Shown piece by piece: positions 9,331 to 16,918 of a stretch of DNA of 41,735 nucleotides (positions are counted from its first letter, which is position 1; each line of letters begins with the position of its first letter). Under the pieces are notes generated by a model, which was given only the letters and a program-made list of their open reading frames with translations, had not been told where the DNA came from and ran no database searches. Origin of the DNA: an uncultured Sphingomonas sp. (GTDB taxonomy: Bacteria; Pseudomonadota; Alphaproteobacteria; Sphingomonadales; Sphingomonadaceae); the NCBI RefSeq assembly GCF_902806265.1, contig NZ_CADCVZ010000021.1, forward strand, positions 1 through 41,735, in the 5' to 3' direction. The position numbers were made by a program, and so were the translations under genes.

Positions 9331-9766
9331 CGTGACGCGCCTCTCGCGAAGCTACAAGCACTACCCAGAACCAGACTGCTCCAAATACGAAGCCAACCAG
9401 AGGACCGGACCAAAAGTCTCCAGGCCCAATCTGGAGCTGCGTCTTCGTTGGAACTGCACCGAGAAGTAATCCAATCCCTGTCGCTAGAAAGAAGGCGGTG
9501 ACGGGTTGAGAATAAACAAGACCCCGAAGTGGCCAACTAACAAGTGCAGCTAAGGGGAGTGCTATCATCGCGACGCAAGCAATAACGACCAGGAGCAGAA
9601 TGAAGATCAATCCACTGGTAAGCGCGAGCATCGTACCACCGTCGCCCGGCGCGATCAGTGCGACAGCAATGTGGAGCGCAGCCGCGGCCACGGGTGTGCC
9701 AATCAGGTAAGATTTTAGGAGAAGAGGCGCAAAGCTGATTTGCCGTTGTTCGACGGGAGACAGCAC
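9323..9766 (-). CDS. Low-GC hypothetical membrane protein between pdhC and the thioesterase
   Basis: A 147-residue protein with about four hydrophobic segments (near 18-38, 47-72, 88-105 and 120-138) and a basic C-terminus. I do not recognise the family. Base composition is clearly less GC-rich than its neighbours, with more A/T-ending codons, suggesting recent acquisition. It starts at a GTG directly after the TAG stop of pdhC (TAG-GTG) and ends overlapping the thioesterase TTG. It is therefore perfectly embedded in the operon and presumably co-translated. It may be a small inner-membrane protein without a link to PDH. Confidence 0.65.
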   Translation of the reverse strand: MLSPVEQRQISFAPLLLKSYLIGTPVAAAALHIAVALIAPGDGGTMLALTSGLIFILLLVVIACVAMIALPLAALVSWPLRGLVYSQPVTAFFLATGIGLLLGAVPTKTQLQIGPGDFWSGPLVGFVFGAVWFWVVLVASREARHVD

Positions 9767-11083
9767 CTAGGCCACCAGCCCCAGCGGGTTCTCCACCAGC
9801 GCCTTGAACGCCTTCATGAAGCGGGCGCCGTCCGCGCCGTCGATGGCGCGGTGGTCGAAGCTGCCGGTGGCGCTCATCACGGTGGCGACGGTGAGCTGGT
9901 CGCCGTGGACATAGGGCCGCTTCTCACCCGCGCCGATCGCCAGGATCATCGCCTGGGGCGGGTTGATGACCGCGTCGAACTGGGTGATGCCGAACATGCC
10001 CATGTTGCTGATGCTCGCGGTGCCGCCCTGATATTCGTGGGGCTGCAGCTTGCCGTCCTTGGCGCGGGCGGCGAGGTCGGTCATCGCGGTGCTGATCGCG
10101 GAGATCGACTTGGCCGCGGCGTCGGTGACGATGGGAGTGATGAGCCCGCCCGCGATGCTGACCGCGACCGAGATGTCCGCGCGGCTGTATTTGATGAGGC
10201 TGTCGCCGGCGAAGCTGACGTTCACCTCCGGCACTTCGAGGAGGGCGAGGGCGAGCGCCTTGATCAGCATGTCGTTGACGCTGAGCTTGATGCCCCGCGC
10301 CGCCAGGCTCGCGTTGAGCTCGCCGCGGAGCTTCAGCAGCGCGTCGAGGCGGATGTCGACTGTCAGGTAGATGTGCGGGATCTGCTGCTTGGACTCGGTC
10401 AGGCGGCGCGCGATGGTCTTGCGCATGTTGCTGAGCTTGACCGCTTCATGCGGAATGTCGGTGGTGACGGGCTGTGCGGGTGCCGGGGCAGCGGCGGCCG
10501 GCTGCTGCTGCGCTTGCGGCTGAGCCAGCCCGCCACCAGCGGCGGTGCCGAGATCGGCGCGAACGATGCGGCCGCCGGGGCCGCTGCCCTTCAGAGAGGA
10601 CAGGTCGATACCCTGCGCTTCCGCCAGGCGGCGGGCTAGCGGAGAAGCCTTGATACGGTCGCCCGTGGGCTGCGGGGTGGCCGCGGGCTGGGCCGGAGCG
10701 GCCGGGGTCTCGACGGGGGCAGGTGCGGTCGGTGCCGGTTGCGTCGCCGCGGCGGAGGCCGGGGTTTCAGGCGGCGGGGACTTCGGTTCTCCAGCGACTG
10801 AGGCCCCGGCCTGCGCCGGGGTGACGCTCGCCGCATCCTCTCCCTCGCCCGCGATCAGCGCGATGGCGGTGCCGACCTTCACTCCGTCCGTGCCTTCGGG
10901 CACCAGGATTTTTGCGACGGTGCCCTCGTCCACCGCTTCGAACTCCATGGTCGCCTTGTCCGTCTCGATCTCGGCCAGGATATCGCCGGAGCTGACGGTG
11001 TCGCCTTCCTTGACCAGCCACTTGGCCAGAGTACCCTCCTCCATGGTCGGGGACAGAGCGGGCATCTTGAGTTCGGTCGCCAT
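9767..11083 (-). CDS. pdhC: Pyruvate dehydrogenase E2, dihydrolipoamide acetyltransferase
   Basis: E2 core of the pyruvate dehydrogenase complex, 438 residues. The lipoyl domain (1-80) has the lipoylated Lys in [12 protein letters not shown]. An Ala/Pro-rich linker follows, then the peripheral-subunit-binding domain ([20 protein letters not shown]...[11 protein letters not shown]) and the acyltransferase domain. That domain ends in [14 protein letters not shown], with catalytic His and Asp. The ATG at 11083 begins [17 protein letters not shown]; longer upstream reading is out of family. The linker contains [11 protein letters not shown], the translation of a palindromic repeat unit. The E1 genes pdhA/pdhB are not in the window. 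Confidence 0.95.
   Translation of the reverse strand: MATELKMPALSPTMEEGTLAKWLVKEGDTVSSGDILAEIETDKATMEFEAVDEGTVAKILVPEGTDGVKVGTAIALIAGEGEDAASVTPAQAGASVAGEPKSPPPETPASAAATQPAPTAPAPVETPAAPAQPAATPQPTGDRIKASPLARRLAEAQGIDLSSLKGSGPGGRIVRADLGTAAGGGLAQPQAQQQPAAAAPAPAQPVTTDIPHEAVKLSNMRKTIARRLTESKQQIPHIYLTVDIRLDALLKLRGELNASLAARGIKLSVNDMLIKALALALLEVPEVNVSFAGDSLIKYSRADISVAVSIAGGLITPIVTDAAAKSISAISTAMTDLAARAKDGKLQPHEYQGGTASISNMGMFGITQFDAVINPPQAMILAIGAGEKRPYVHGDQLTVATVMSATGSFDHRAIDGADGARFMKAFKALVENPLGLVA
10798..10825 (-). repeat. REP unit read in frame in the PdhC linker
   Basis: On the minus strand the segment begins GTCACCCCGGCGCAGGCCGG and continues into a GCCTCAG tail. It differs only slightly from the left unit of the intergenic REP pair at 12146. 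It encodes VTPAQAGAS in the flexible Ala/Pro linker between the lipoyl and subunit-binding domains. The length is compatible with the frame, and the linker tolerates the addition. Confidence 0.65.
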
Positions 11084-11184
11084 GGAGAGGCCTTGCGCTG
11101 GGTGAGAAGAGTCCACCCGCTCAAAGACCAGCCGCCCCGCTCCGTCAAGCTTGCGCGGACGCAGCGAAACGCGCACGGATATGG

Positions 11185-11658
11185 ATGATGGAGCCGGAGC
11201 CCACCCGTACCTACCTAGTGGTGATCGACGACAGCGAGGAAGCGCGCGTCGCGCTGCGCTTCGCCGCCCGGCGCGCGGCCAAGACCGGCGGGGCGATGGA
11301 GGTGCTGGCGGTGGTCGAGCCGCAGGACTTCGTCCAGTGGGGCGGAGTGCAGGCGGCGATCGAGGAGGAGCAGCGACTGCGGATCGAGGGCATCGTTGGC
11401 GGCAGCCTCGGCGAGATTGCGGACGCGGAGGGCAGCCGACCACGGATCACCGTGCAAGCGGGCGATCCGGTGCAGGTCGTGCGCGAGGTCATCGGCACAC
11501 GGCAGGAGATCGCCGCCCTAGTGCTTGGCGCGGCCCCGAGCGGGTCGCCCGGCTTGCTGGTCGCGGCGTTCGCCGGCACGGATGCGGGCAGGCTGCCGTG
11601 CCCGGTGATGATCATCCCGGGTGGGCTGAGTGACGCGCGGTTGGAGCAGTTGAGCTAG
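11185..11658 (+). CDS. Universal stress protein (UspA family)
   Basis: A 157-residue single Usp domain. The N-terminus [22 protein letters not shown] matches the family start (beta1, then conserved Asp, then helix), and the end [10 protein letters not shown] matches the last strand. The usual ATP-binding G-2x-G-9x-G(S/T) motif is not clear: [11 protein letters not shown] occupies that place. It may therefore not bind ATP in the standard way. It is divergent from pdhC with 101 bp between them and convergent with the sulfoxide-reductase gene, with which it shares a CTAG at the two stops. Confidence 0.85.
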   Translation: MMEPEPTRTYLVVIDDSEEARVALRFAARRAAKTGGAMEVLAVVEPQDFVQWGGVQAAIEEEQRLRIEGIVGGSLGEIADAEGSRPRITVQAGDPVQVVREVIGTRQEIAALVLGAAPSGSPGLLVAAFAGTDAGRLPCPVMIIPGGLSDARLEQLS

Positions 11659-12134
11659 AGCACCCGCGCCAGCACCTCTCCCAGCGCGACGCAGCCGGCC
11701 TCATCCTCCGCGTCAAACCGCGCCTTGCTTGGGCTGTCGAGGTCGAGCACCGCGAGCAGCTCGCCATTGCGGACGATCGGCACCACCAGTTCGCTCGCGC
11801 TCGCGGCGTCGCAAGCAATGTGACCTGGAAAGGCGTGGACGTCCTCTACCCGCTGCACCTGCAGCGTCTGCGCCGCCGCGCCGCACACGCCCTTGCCGAA
11901 CGGGATGCGGATGCAGGCGGCGCGGCCCTGAAACGGGCCAAGGACGAGTTCGCCGCCGATGTTGCGGTAGAAGCCGGCCCAGTTGAGGTCGGGCAGGTTT
12001 TCCATGATCAGCGCGGAAGCGTTGGCCATGTTGGCGATCGGATCGGGCTCACCCGCGACCAGGCTCTCCAGGGCGGCGGTGAGGTCGCGGTAGAGCGTGG
12101 GCTTGTCGGCGGCGGCGATCTCGAAGTCGTACAT
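11655..12134 (-). CDS. Free methionine-(R)-sulfoxide reductase, GAF domain
   Basis: A 159-residue GAF-domain enzyme of the fRMsr (YebR) type that reduces free Met-R-sulfoxide using thioredoxin-linked cysteines. All three family cysteines are visible: Cys74 (RAACIRIP), Cys84 (GKGVCG) and Cys108 (HIACDAAS). They have the same spacing as the E. coli enzyme's 84, 94 and 118. The terminal ELVVPIVRNGELLAVLDLDSP is typical. The ATG is preceded by GAAGGAACA. Its 5' edge abuts a REP pair 11 nt upstream of the ATG. Confidence 0.92.
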   Translation of the reverse strand: MYDFEIAAADKPTLYRDLTAALESLVAGEPDPIANMANASALIMENLPDLNWAGFYRNIGGELVLGPFQGRAACIRIPFGKGVCGAAAQTLQVQRVEDVHAFPGHIACDAASASELVVPIVRNGELLAVLDLDSPSKARFDAEDEAGCVALGEVLARVL

Positions 12135-12145
12135 CTTGTTCCTTC

Positions 12146-12205
12146 GTCATCCCGGCGCAGGCCGGGATCTCATGCGGTTGCGAGCTCAGCGTGAGCTGGG
12201 ATGAC
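12146..12205. repeat. REP pair between arfB and the sulfoxide reductase gene
   Basis: Two inverted palindromic units. The left begins GTCATCCCGGCGCAGGCCGG. The right, read on the other strand, begins GTCATCCCAGCTCACGCTGA. Both ends are GTCATCCC pointing outward, separated by about 10 bp. The pair fills the gap from 2 nt after the arfB stop to 11 nt before the next start codon. Confidence 0.85.
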
Positions 12206-12207
12206 GC

Positions 12208-12624
12208 TCAGTCGAGGCTCACCCTGCCCCGCCCCGCCTTGATCGCACCCCGGCCCTTCTTGGCTTCGACCCGCCTAGCCTTGGCGGCGCGCGACGGCTT
12301 GGTCGGCCGACGCTTGGCCTGCCGCACATGGGCAGCCGCGATCAGTTCCGCCAGTCTGCGCCGCGCATCTTCGCGATTGGCCTCCTGCGTGCGGTAGTTG
12401 CGGGCGGTGATCACCAGCTCGCCCGCGCCCGTCATGCGGCTGCCGGCCAGGCTCTTGAGCTTCTCGTAGGCATACGGCGGCAGGCCGAGGCGGAACACGT
12501 CCACTCGCAACTGGCAGGCGGTCGCGACCTTGTTGACGTTCTGCCCGCCGGGCCCGCTGGCCGCGAGGAAGCGCTCGGACAGCGCGGCTTCGGGGAGCAC
12601 CACCTCTTCAGGCCGTATGACCAT
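12208..12624 (-). CDS. arfB: Alternative ribosome-rescue factor / peptidyl-tRNA hydrolase ArfB
   Basis: A 138-residue release-factor-like protein that rescues stalled ribosomes. The catalytic GGQ lies in ASGPGGQNVNKVATA (about 32-46). The C-terminal 40 residues are strongly basic and rich in Lys/Arg/Ala, as needed to enter the empty mRNA channel. There is no codon-recognition domain, which separates it from RF1/RF2. The ATG at 12624 overlaps the 3' end of the pseudouridine-synthase gene by 17 bp, suggesting co-transcription. Family members are also called YaeJ. Confidence 0.93.
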   Translation of the reverse strand: MVIRPEEVVLPEAALSERFLAASGPGGQNVNKVATACQLRVDVFRLGLPPYAYEKLKSLAGSRMTGAGELVITARNYRTQEANREDARRRLAELIAAAHVRQAKRRPTKPSRAAKARRVEAKKGRGAIKAGRGRVSLD

Positions 12625-13267
12625 GCGTCCGGATATCCTCGGGCCAGAAGTCGGGCAACGGCGCTGTGGCGTCGATTGCGGGCCTGGGGTCGCGCGGCAT
12701 GCGGAGGCGCGAGGCATGCAGCAACATGGGCCCGCCGGGAAGGCCGTAGACCCGGTCGCCGACGATCCCGGTGGCGAACGCCTCGCGCGCGTGCACGCGG
12801 ATCTGGTGGGTGCGCCCGGTCACCGGACGGAACTCGACCAGAGTGCGCTCGCCATAGCTGGCCAACCGGCGCCAGTGCGTGACCGCTTCCTGTCCCCGGA
12901 CGTCGGCCACCATCCGCCAACCCGCATCGGCGGTGGAATGCTTGGCGAGCGGGATGGCGATAGTGCCTTTCTCCTCCGTCAGCTCCGCCCCGATGAGGGC
13001 GAGGTAAGCCTTCTCGACCAGCCGCTGCTCGAACACCTGCTGCAGCCGAGCCCGCGCCTTGGCGTTGCGGGCGAGCAGCAGGCAGCCCGAGGTATCGCGA
13101 TCGAGCCGGTGCATCGGGGTCGGCGGACGCTGGAAGCCGAGCTTCAGCTCATGGAGGCGCCCCTCGATGCTCTCGCCCCCGGCGCGCGGCCGGTCGACCG
13201 GCAGGCCCGCGGGCTTGTCGATAACGAGCGCCTCGCCGTCGACGAAGAGGATGCGGTCGGAGAGCAT
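12608..13267 (-). CDS. RluA-family RNA pseudouridine synthase
   Basis: A 219-residue uridine isomerase. The catalytic Asp is in MHRLDRDTSGCLLLARN (Asp at about residue 56), followed by KAYLALIGAELTEEKG and the C-terminal VTGRTHQIRVHAR motif. No S4 domain is present, so it is a short member like RluA or TruC rather than RluC/D. Target RNA (23S or tRNA) cannot be told. It starts at ATG 13267, 39 bp from a REP pair, and overlaps arfB. Confidence 0.9.
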   Translation of the reverse strand: MLSDRILFVDGEALVIDKPAGLPVDRPRAGGESIEGRLHELKLGFQRPPTPMHRLDRDTSGCLLLARNAKARARLQQVFEQRLVEKAYLALIGAELTEEKGTIAIPLAKHSTADAGWRMVADVRGQEAVTHWRRLASYGERTLVEFRPVTGRTHQIRVHAREAFATGIVGDRVYGLPGGPMLLHASRLRMPRDPRPAIDATAPLPDFWPEDIRTHGHTA

Positions 13268-13306
13268 GGTGCGCGCGATGACACGCGGACGTAGCTACCG
13301 CAACTC

Positions 13307-13396
13307 GTCACCCCGGCCCTGGGCCGGGGTCCGCCTGTTCTTCAAACGCATGACGGTAAAGGGAAGGCGGACCCCGGGTCAGTCCCCGGGGGTGAC
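13307..13396. repeat. REP pair between the ctrA promoter and the pseudouridine synthase gene
   Basis: A 90-bp inverted structure opening with GTCACCCCGG and closing with CCGGGGGTGAC. Inner arms GGGGTCCGCCT and AGGCGGACCCC are perfectly complementary around about 30 bp of unpaired sequence. The whole can form two local hairpins or one long one. It lies upstream of both divergent genes and may insulate ctrA from its neighbour. Confidence 0.8.
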
Positions 13397-13424
13397 GACG
13401 AGGTCACTGATGCACCCGTGCAAC

Positions 13425-13521
13425 GATTCCCGCGGAAAACCTTGCTTTAGACCATCTTAACCTTTGTCGGTCAGACCGCGAATGGTTAATGCTGGCTTCA
13501 AGGCCGTTAAGAGGGCGTAAC
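13425..13521 (+). promoter_or_regulatory. ctrA promoter region with three CtrA-like boxes and a GANTC site
   Basis: The CtrA target is TTAA-N7-TTAA. Here TTTA-N7-TTAA followed by C lies at 13446-13460, TTAA-N7-TTCA at 13486-13500, and TTAA-N7-TAAC at 13507-13521. A GATTC (GANTC, the CcrM methylation site) lies at 13425-13429. This resembles the Caulobacter arrangement, in which CtrA autoregulates and methylation state tunes transcription. The sites are seen; binding is inferred. Confidence 0.6.
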
Positions 13522-13552
13522 GCTCGGGCGACCTGAACGGGGGGACACACGC

Positions 13553-14260
13553 ATGCGGGTGCTACTGATCGAGGACGAGCCGACGACGGCCAAGAGCATC
13601 GAGCTGATGCTCGGAACCGAAGGCTTCAACGTCTACACCACCGACCTGGGCGAAGAAGGCCTCGATCTCGGCAAGCTGTACGACTACGACATCATCCTCT
13701 TGGACCTGAACCTGCCCGACATGCACGGCTACGACGTGCTGAAGAAGCTGCGGAGCAACAAGGTCACCACGCCCGTGCTGATCCTGTCGGGCATCGGCGA
13801 GATGGATTCGAAGGTCCGCGCGCTCGGTTTCGGCGCCGACGATTATGTCACCAAGCCTTTCCACCGCGACGAGCTAGTCGCCCGCATCCACGCCATCGTC
13901 CGCCGGTCCAAGGGCCACAGCCAGTCGGTGATCCGCACTGGCAAGCTGGCGGTCAACCTCGACGCCAAAACGGTCGAGGTCGACGGCAGCCGCGTGCACC
14001 TGACCGGCAAGGAATATGCGATGCTGGAGCTTCTTTCGCTCCGCAAGGGGACGACGCTGACCAAGGAGATGTTCCTGAACCATCTTTATGGCGGCATGGA
14101 CGAGCCCGAGCTCAAGATCATCGACGTGTTCATCTGCAAGCTCAGGAAGAAGCTGAGCTTGGCGTGCGGCGGCGACAACTACATCGAGACGGTGTGGGGC
14201 CGCGGTTACGTGCTGCGGGACAGCAACGAGAATGCGCTGCCGGAGACGGCGGTGGCGTGA
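13553..14260 (+). CDS. ctrA: Cell-cycle response regulator CtrA
   Basis: OmpR-class DNA-binding response regulator controlling cell cycle, division and motility genes in alphaproteobacteria. It is 235 residues. The receiver domain (1-115) has the phosphoacceptor Asp51 in [17 protein letters not shown] and the conserved Lys in TKPF. The winged helix contains the almost invariant CtrA stretch [20 protein letters not shown], followed by [10 protein letters not shown] and [18 protein letters not shown] precedes the ATG. The protein ends PETAVA, not the double-Ala end of Caulobacter CtrA that is recognised by ClpXP. Confidence 0.97.
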   Translation: MRVLLIEDEPTTAKSIELMLGTEGFNVYTTDLGEEGLDLGKLYDYDIILLDLNLPDMHGYDVLKKLRSNKVTTPVLILSGIGEMDSKVRALGFGADDYVTKPFHRDELVARIHAIVRRSKGHSQSVIRTGKLAVNLDAKTVEVDGSRVHLTGKEYAMLELLSLRKGTTLTKEMFLNHLYGGMDEPELKIIDVFICKLRKKLSLACGGDNYIETVWGRGYVLRDSNENALPETAVA

Positions 14261-14277
14261 GTTTGGAGCCTTAGTTC

Positions 14278-14304
14278 GTCATTCCCGCGAAAGCGGGAAC
14301 CCAG
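14278..14304 (+). repeat. Left inverted repeat of the GIY-YIG cassette
   Basis: A 27-bp unit that opens GTCATTCCCGCGAAAGCGGG and closes with AACCCAG. The stem CCCGC/GCGGG encloses a GAAA apex. It begins 17 nt after the ctrA stop and may also act as its transcription terminator, although no T-run follows. Confidence 0.85.
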
Positions 14305-14316
14305 CTAAGCCCGACC

Positions 14317-14625
14317 ATGCACCGAGATTTCGGGCCTACCACCTATCTGCTCGCGTCGCAGCGCAATGGAACGCTCTACGTAGGTGTGACGTCCAATCTC
14401 CTCACCCGCATCCACAAACATCGGTTCGGACTGCTTCCTGGCTTCACCCGCGACTACGGCGTCGAGCTGCTTGTCTGGTTCGAGCAGCATGCCACGATGG
14501 AAGCTGCTATCGGACGTGAGAAGCGCATCAAGAAGTGGAACCGTGCCTGGAAGCTTGAACTTATCGATGCGAGCAATCCCGAGTGGCGCGACTTGGCGGA
14601 GGACTTCGGACTAGGCTCGCTTTGA
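14317..14625 (+). CDS. GIY-YIG nuclease-family protein
   Basis: A 102-residue single GIY-YIG domain of the YhbQ/UPF0213-like group (COG2827 type). TYLLASQRNGTLYVGVTSNL corresponds to the two-strand GIY-YIG core, the Arg in LLTRIHKHR to the catalytic Arg, and AIGREKRIKKWNRAWK contains the metal-binding Glu. All the expected catalytic positions are present, so it could cut DNA. No DNA-binding accessory domain is attached, unlike homing nucleases. There is no convincing Shine-Dalgarno. It is the only gene inside the 27-bp inverted repeats, suggesting a role in repeat mobility. Confidence 0.88.
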   Translation: MHRDFGPTTYLLASQRNGTLYVGVTSNLLTRIHKHRFGLLPGFTRDYGVELLVWFEQHATMEAAIGREKRIKKWNRAWKLELIDASNPEWRDLAEDFGLGSL

Positions 14626-14633
14626 GTGTTGGT

Positions 14634-14660
14634 CTGGGTTCCCGCGTTCGCGGGAATGAC
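14634..14660 (-). repeat. Right inverted repeat of the GIY-YIG cassette
   Basis: Read on the minus strand it is the left repeat with a single change in the loop (GAAC for GAAA), so 26 of 27 positions agree. It starts 8 nt after the GIY-YIG stop codon and ends 34 nt before the ate stop. Confidence 0.85.
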
Positions 14661-14694
14661 GATGAGAACGGACGGCCAGAGCAGAGAGTTCGCG

Positions 14695-15507
14695 CTAAAT
14701 CTTCAGTAGCCCCCGCCGCCGCTCGACCCCGATCGCGTTTTGCATGAAGCGCCGCTCCGGCAGGTCGGCGCCCGGCGCGTCCAGCGGCTTCCAGCCTTCG
14801 CGGCCGAGGCGTTCCATGGGCTTGAAGCCGACCTTGTAAGCCATGCGGTCGGAGCCATCGACCCAGTAGCCGAGGTAGACGTAGGGCAGCCCGGCACGCG
14901 CAGCGCGGACGATGTGGTCGAGGATGATGTAGGTGCCCAGGCCTCTGCGCGCCTCGGGACCGACGTCGTAGAAGCTGTAGATCATCGACAGCCCGTCCGC
15001 CTGCTGGTCGCTGAGGCAGGCGCCGACGAGCTTGCCCGGGCGGCCGTCGGTCGAGGGCTCGCGATACTCGACGACATAGGTGCGGACGGGCGTCTGCTCG
15101 ACCATGTCGGCGAAGTCGTTCTCGTCCATTTCCGCCATGCCGCCGCCCGGGTGGCGCACCGCCAGGTAGCGGCGGAGCAAGGCGTATTGCTCCTCGGTGG
15201 TCCACGGCTTGCAGGCGGTGACCTCGAGGTCGGAATTGCGACGGATCAGCTTGCGCTGGGTGGCGGTCGGCTGGAACTCGTCCGCCACGACACGGACCGA
15301 GACGCACGCATTGCAGTCGATGCAGCTCGGGCGATAGGCAACCGACTGGCTGCGGCGAAAGCCGATTCGGCCCAATGCCTCATTGAGCTCCCCGGCATGG
15401 TTGCCGGACAGTTCGGTGAACACCTTCCGTTCGACCTTGCCAGACAGGTACGGGCACGGGCTCGGCGAGGTGACGAAGAATTTCGGAAAACGAAACGGTG
15501 CGCTCAA
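14695..15507 (-). CDS. bpt: Aspartate/glutamate leucyltransferase (Ate/Bpt family)
   Basis: Aminoacyl-tRNA-protein transferase that adds Leu (bacterial Bpt) or Arg to N-terminal Asp/Glu, making N-degrons for ClpS/ClpAP. It is 270 residues from the chosen TTG, which starts [21 protein letters not shown] at the normal family N-terminus. GAGG lies 4 nt upstream. A longer ATG start at 15585 would add 26 residues of AT-richer sequence unlike the family. The Cys-rich motif [15 protein letters not shown] and the C-terminal [16 protein letters not shown] and [12 protein letters not shown] motifs are present. It is convergent with the GIY-YIG cassette. Confidence 0.9.
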   Translation of the reverse strand: MSAPFRFPKFFVTSPSPCPYLSGKVERKVFTELSGNHAGELNEALGRIGFRRSQSVAYRPSCIDCNACVSVRVVADEFQPTATQRKLIRRNSDLEVTACKPWTTEEQYALLRRYLAVRHPGGGMAEMDENDFADMVEQTPVRTYVVEYREPSTDGRPGKLVGACLSDQQADGLSMIYSFYDVGPEARRGLGTYIILDHIVRAARAGLPYVYLGYWVDGSDRMAYKVGFKPMERLGREGWKPLDAPGADLPERRFMQNAIGVERRRGLLKI

Positions 15508-15645
15508 GCGGCCTCGCTGATCCTCGAGAGGGTTTACGCGACTAACTACCCATAGCCCAACGCTCTTGGGAAGAGCTGGAGCCATGGAGGAGAAGGGTTA
15601 ATTTAGGAAGATGTGCCGGGGTGGGGCAAGGCCTCCCATCTAGAC

Positions 15646-16866
15646 TTAATCCAGCTCGGCCCGTTCGACCACGAAGCCGCCTTCCTCCAGCCGCCCGACC
15701 AGCGCCTCGATCGCCTGGGCGTCGCGGGCCTCGCATTCGACTTCGATCACCGTGTCCTTGGCCGGCAGGCGGGTGAAGATGCGGTGGTGGTTGGTCTCGA
15801 TGATGTTGACGCCGCCCTCGTGGAACTTGGCGGTGATGGCGGCGAGCGCGCCGGGTCGATCCTGCGCCGCAATGCGCAGCCGCGCGATGCGGCCCGCGCG
15901 GACCAGCTCGCGGATGAGGACGTTGGCGAGCAGGTGGGTGTCGATGTTGCCGCCGCACAGCACGGTGGCGACGCGCTTGCCCTTGAACCGCTCCGGCTGC
16001 GCCAGGATGAGCGCGAGGCCCGCGGCGCCTGCCCCCTCCACCACCGTCTTCTCGATCCCGACCAGCAGCGCCACCGCATGCTCGATGTCTCGCTCGGCCA
16101 CCAGGTCGATGCGGTCGACGTGCTCACCGATGATCCGGCGGGTGAGCGCGCCCGGCTCCTTGACGGCGATGCCCTCGGCCAGCGTGTCGCCGCCGATCGA
16201 GGTGGTGGTGCCGTCGATGCAGTTCTTCATGGACGGGTAGAGCTCGGCTTCCACTCCGACCACCTCGATGTCCGGGCGGAGCGCTTTAGCGGCGGTGGCG
16301 ACGCCCGACATCAGCCCGCCGCCGCCGATCGGCACCACGATCGTGTCGAGGTCGGGCACGTCGGCGAGCAGCTCCAGCGCGACGGTGCCCGCGCCGGCGA
16401 CGATGTGCGGGTCGTCGAACGGGTGGACGAACACCAAGCTTTCCGCCGCTTCCAGCTCCTGCGCACGGGCGAAGGCGTCGTCGAACCGCTCGCCGTGGAG
16501 GATCACGCGGGCGCCATGCTCCTCGGTCTGCATGACCTTCACCGTGGGCGTGTTGGTCGGCATGACGATGGTGACGGGAATGCCGAGCCGCTTGGCGTGG
16601 TAGGCGACCGCCTGGGCGTGGTTGCCGGCGGAAGCCGCGATGACCCCGCGGCGGCGCTCGTCGTCGGTCAGGTGGAGCAGCTTGTTCAATGCGCCGCGCT
16701 CCTTGTAGGCCGCGGTGAACTGCAGGTTCTCGAATTTGAGGAACACCTCCGCGCCGGTGATCTCCGACAGGGTGCGGCTCTTCAGCGTGGGCGAGCGCAG
16801 GACGGCGCCCTCGATGCGGGCGGCGGCGGCGCGGATGTCGTCAATGGTGGGCAGCGGCAGGGTCAT
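15646..16866 (-). CDS. ilvA: Threonine ammonia-lyase (threonine dehydratase) with ACT domain
   Basis: PLP enzyme that deaminates threonine to 2-oxobutyrate, the first step to isoleucine. It is 406 residues. The PLP Lys is Lys55 in FTAAYKERGALNKL, SAGNHAQAVAYHA is the substrate loop, and VPIGGGGLMSGVA is the phosphate-binding Gly loop. A C-terminal ACT-like domain (from about 330: ARLRIAAQDRPGALAAI) suggests allosteric control. The single short ACT region is of the TdcB-like class common in alphaproteobacteria, not the long E. coli IlvA. It is divergent from the amidohydrolase gene, with 52 bp between them. Confidence 0.93.
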   Translation of the reverse strand: MTLPLPTIDDIRAAAARIEGAVLRSPTLKSRTLSEITGAEVFLKFENLQFTAAYKERGALNKLLHLTDDERRRGVIAASAGNHAQAVAYHAKRLGIPVTIVMPTNTPTVKVMQTEEHGARVILHGERFDDAFARAQELEAAESLVFVHPFDDPHIVAGAGTVALELLADVPDLDTIVVPIGGGGLMSGVATAAKALRPDIEVVGVEAELYPSMKNCIDGTTTSIGGDTLAEGIAVKEPGALTRRIIGEHVDRIDLVAERDIEHAVALLVGIEKTVVEGAGAAGLALILAQPERFKGKRVATVLCGGNIDTHLLANVLIRELVRAGRIARLRIAAQDRPGALAAITAKFHEGGVNIIETNHHRIFTRLPAKDTVIEVECEARDAQAIEALVGRLEEGGFVVERAELD

Positions 16867-16883
16867 GGGGGCGCGGCGTAGCT

Positions 16884-16901
16884 GTTCCCCGTCGCGGGAA
16901 C
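16884..16901. promoter_or_regulatory. Inverted repeat in the ilvA/amidohydrolase divergent gap
   Basis: GTTCCC and GGGAAC are separated by 6 bp in the centre of the 52-bp divergent spacer. It may be an operator shared by both genes or a chance GC-rich palindrome. No regulator is indicated. Confidence 0.25.
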
Positions 16902-16918
16902 AATGCTAGGGCGGGCTC

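Larger units (their letters stand above)
14278..14660 (+). mobile_element. Compact GIY-YIG cassette bounded by 27-bp inverted repeats
   Basis: A 383-bp unit with one gene and almost nothing else. The left repeat (14278-14304) and the right repeat (14634-14660) are inverted copies identical at 26 of 27 positions. The ATG lies 12 nt inside the left repeat and the stop 8 nt inside the right one. The repeats are also internally palindromic and have the same length and ends as the REP pair at 39844-39939. No target duplication is evident. It sits between the convergent genes ctrA and ate. That it is mobile is inferred from this structure. Confidence 0.65.

Noticed and set aside
9323..9766. Low-GC membrane protein as a degraded gene
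   Set aside because: The frame is intact over 147 codons with sensible hydrophobic segments and precise operon junctions, so it is kept as a real gene.
14317..14625. GIY-YIG gene as a homing endonuclease in an intron or intein
   Set aside because: It lies between two intact genes, not within one, and has no DNA-binding accessory domains or intron structure.
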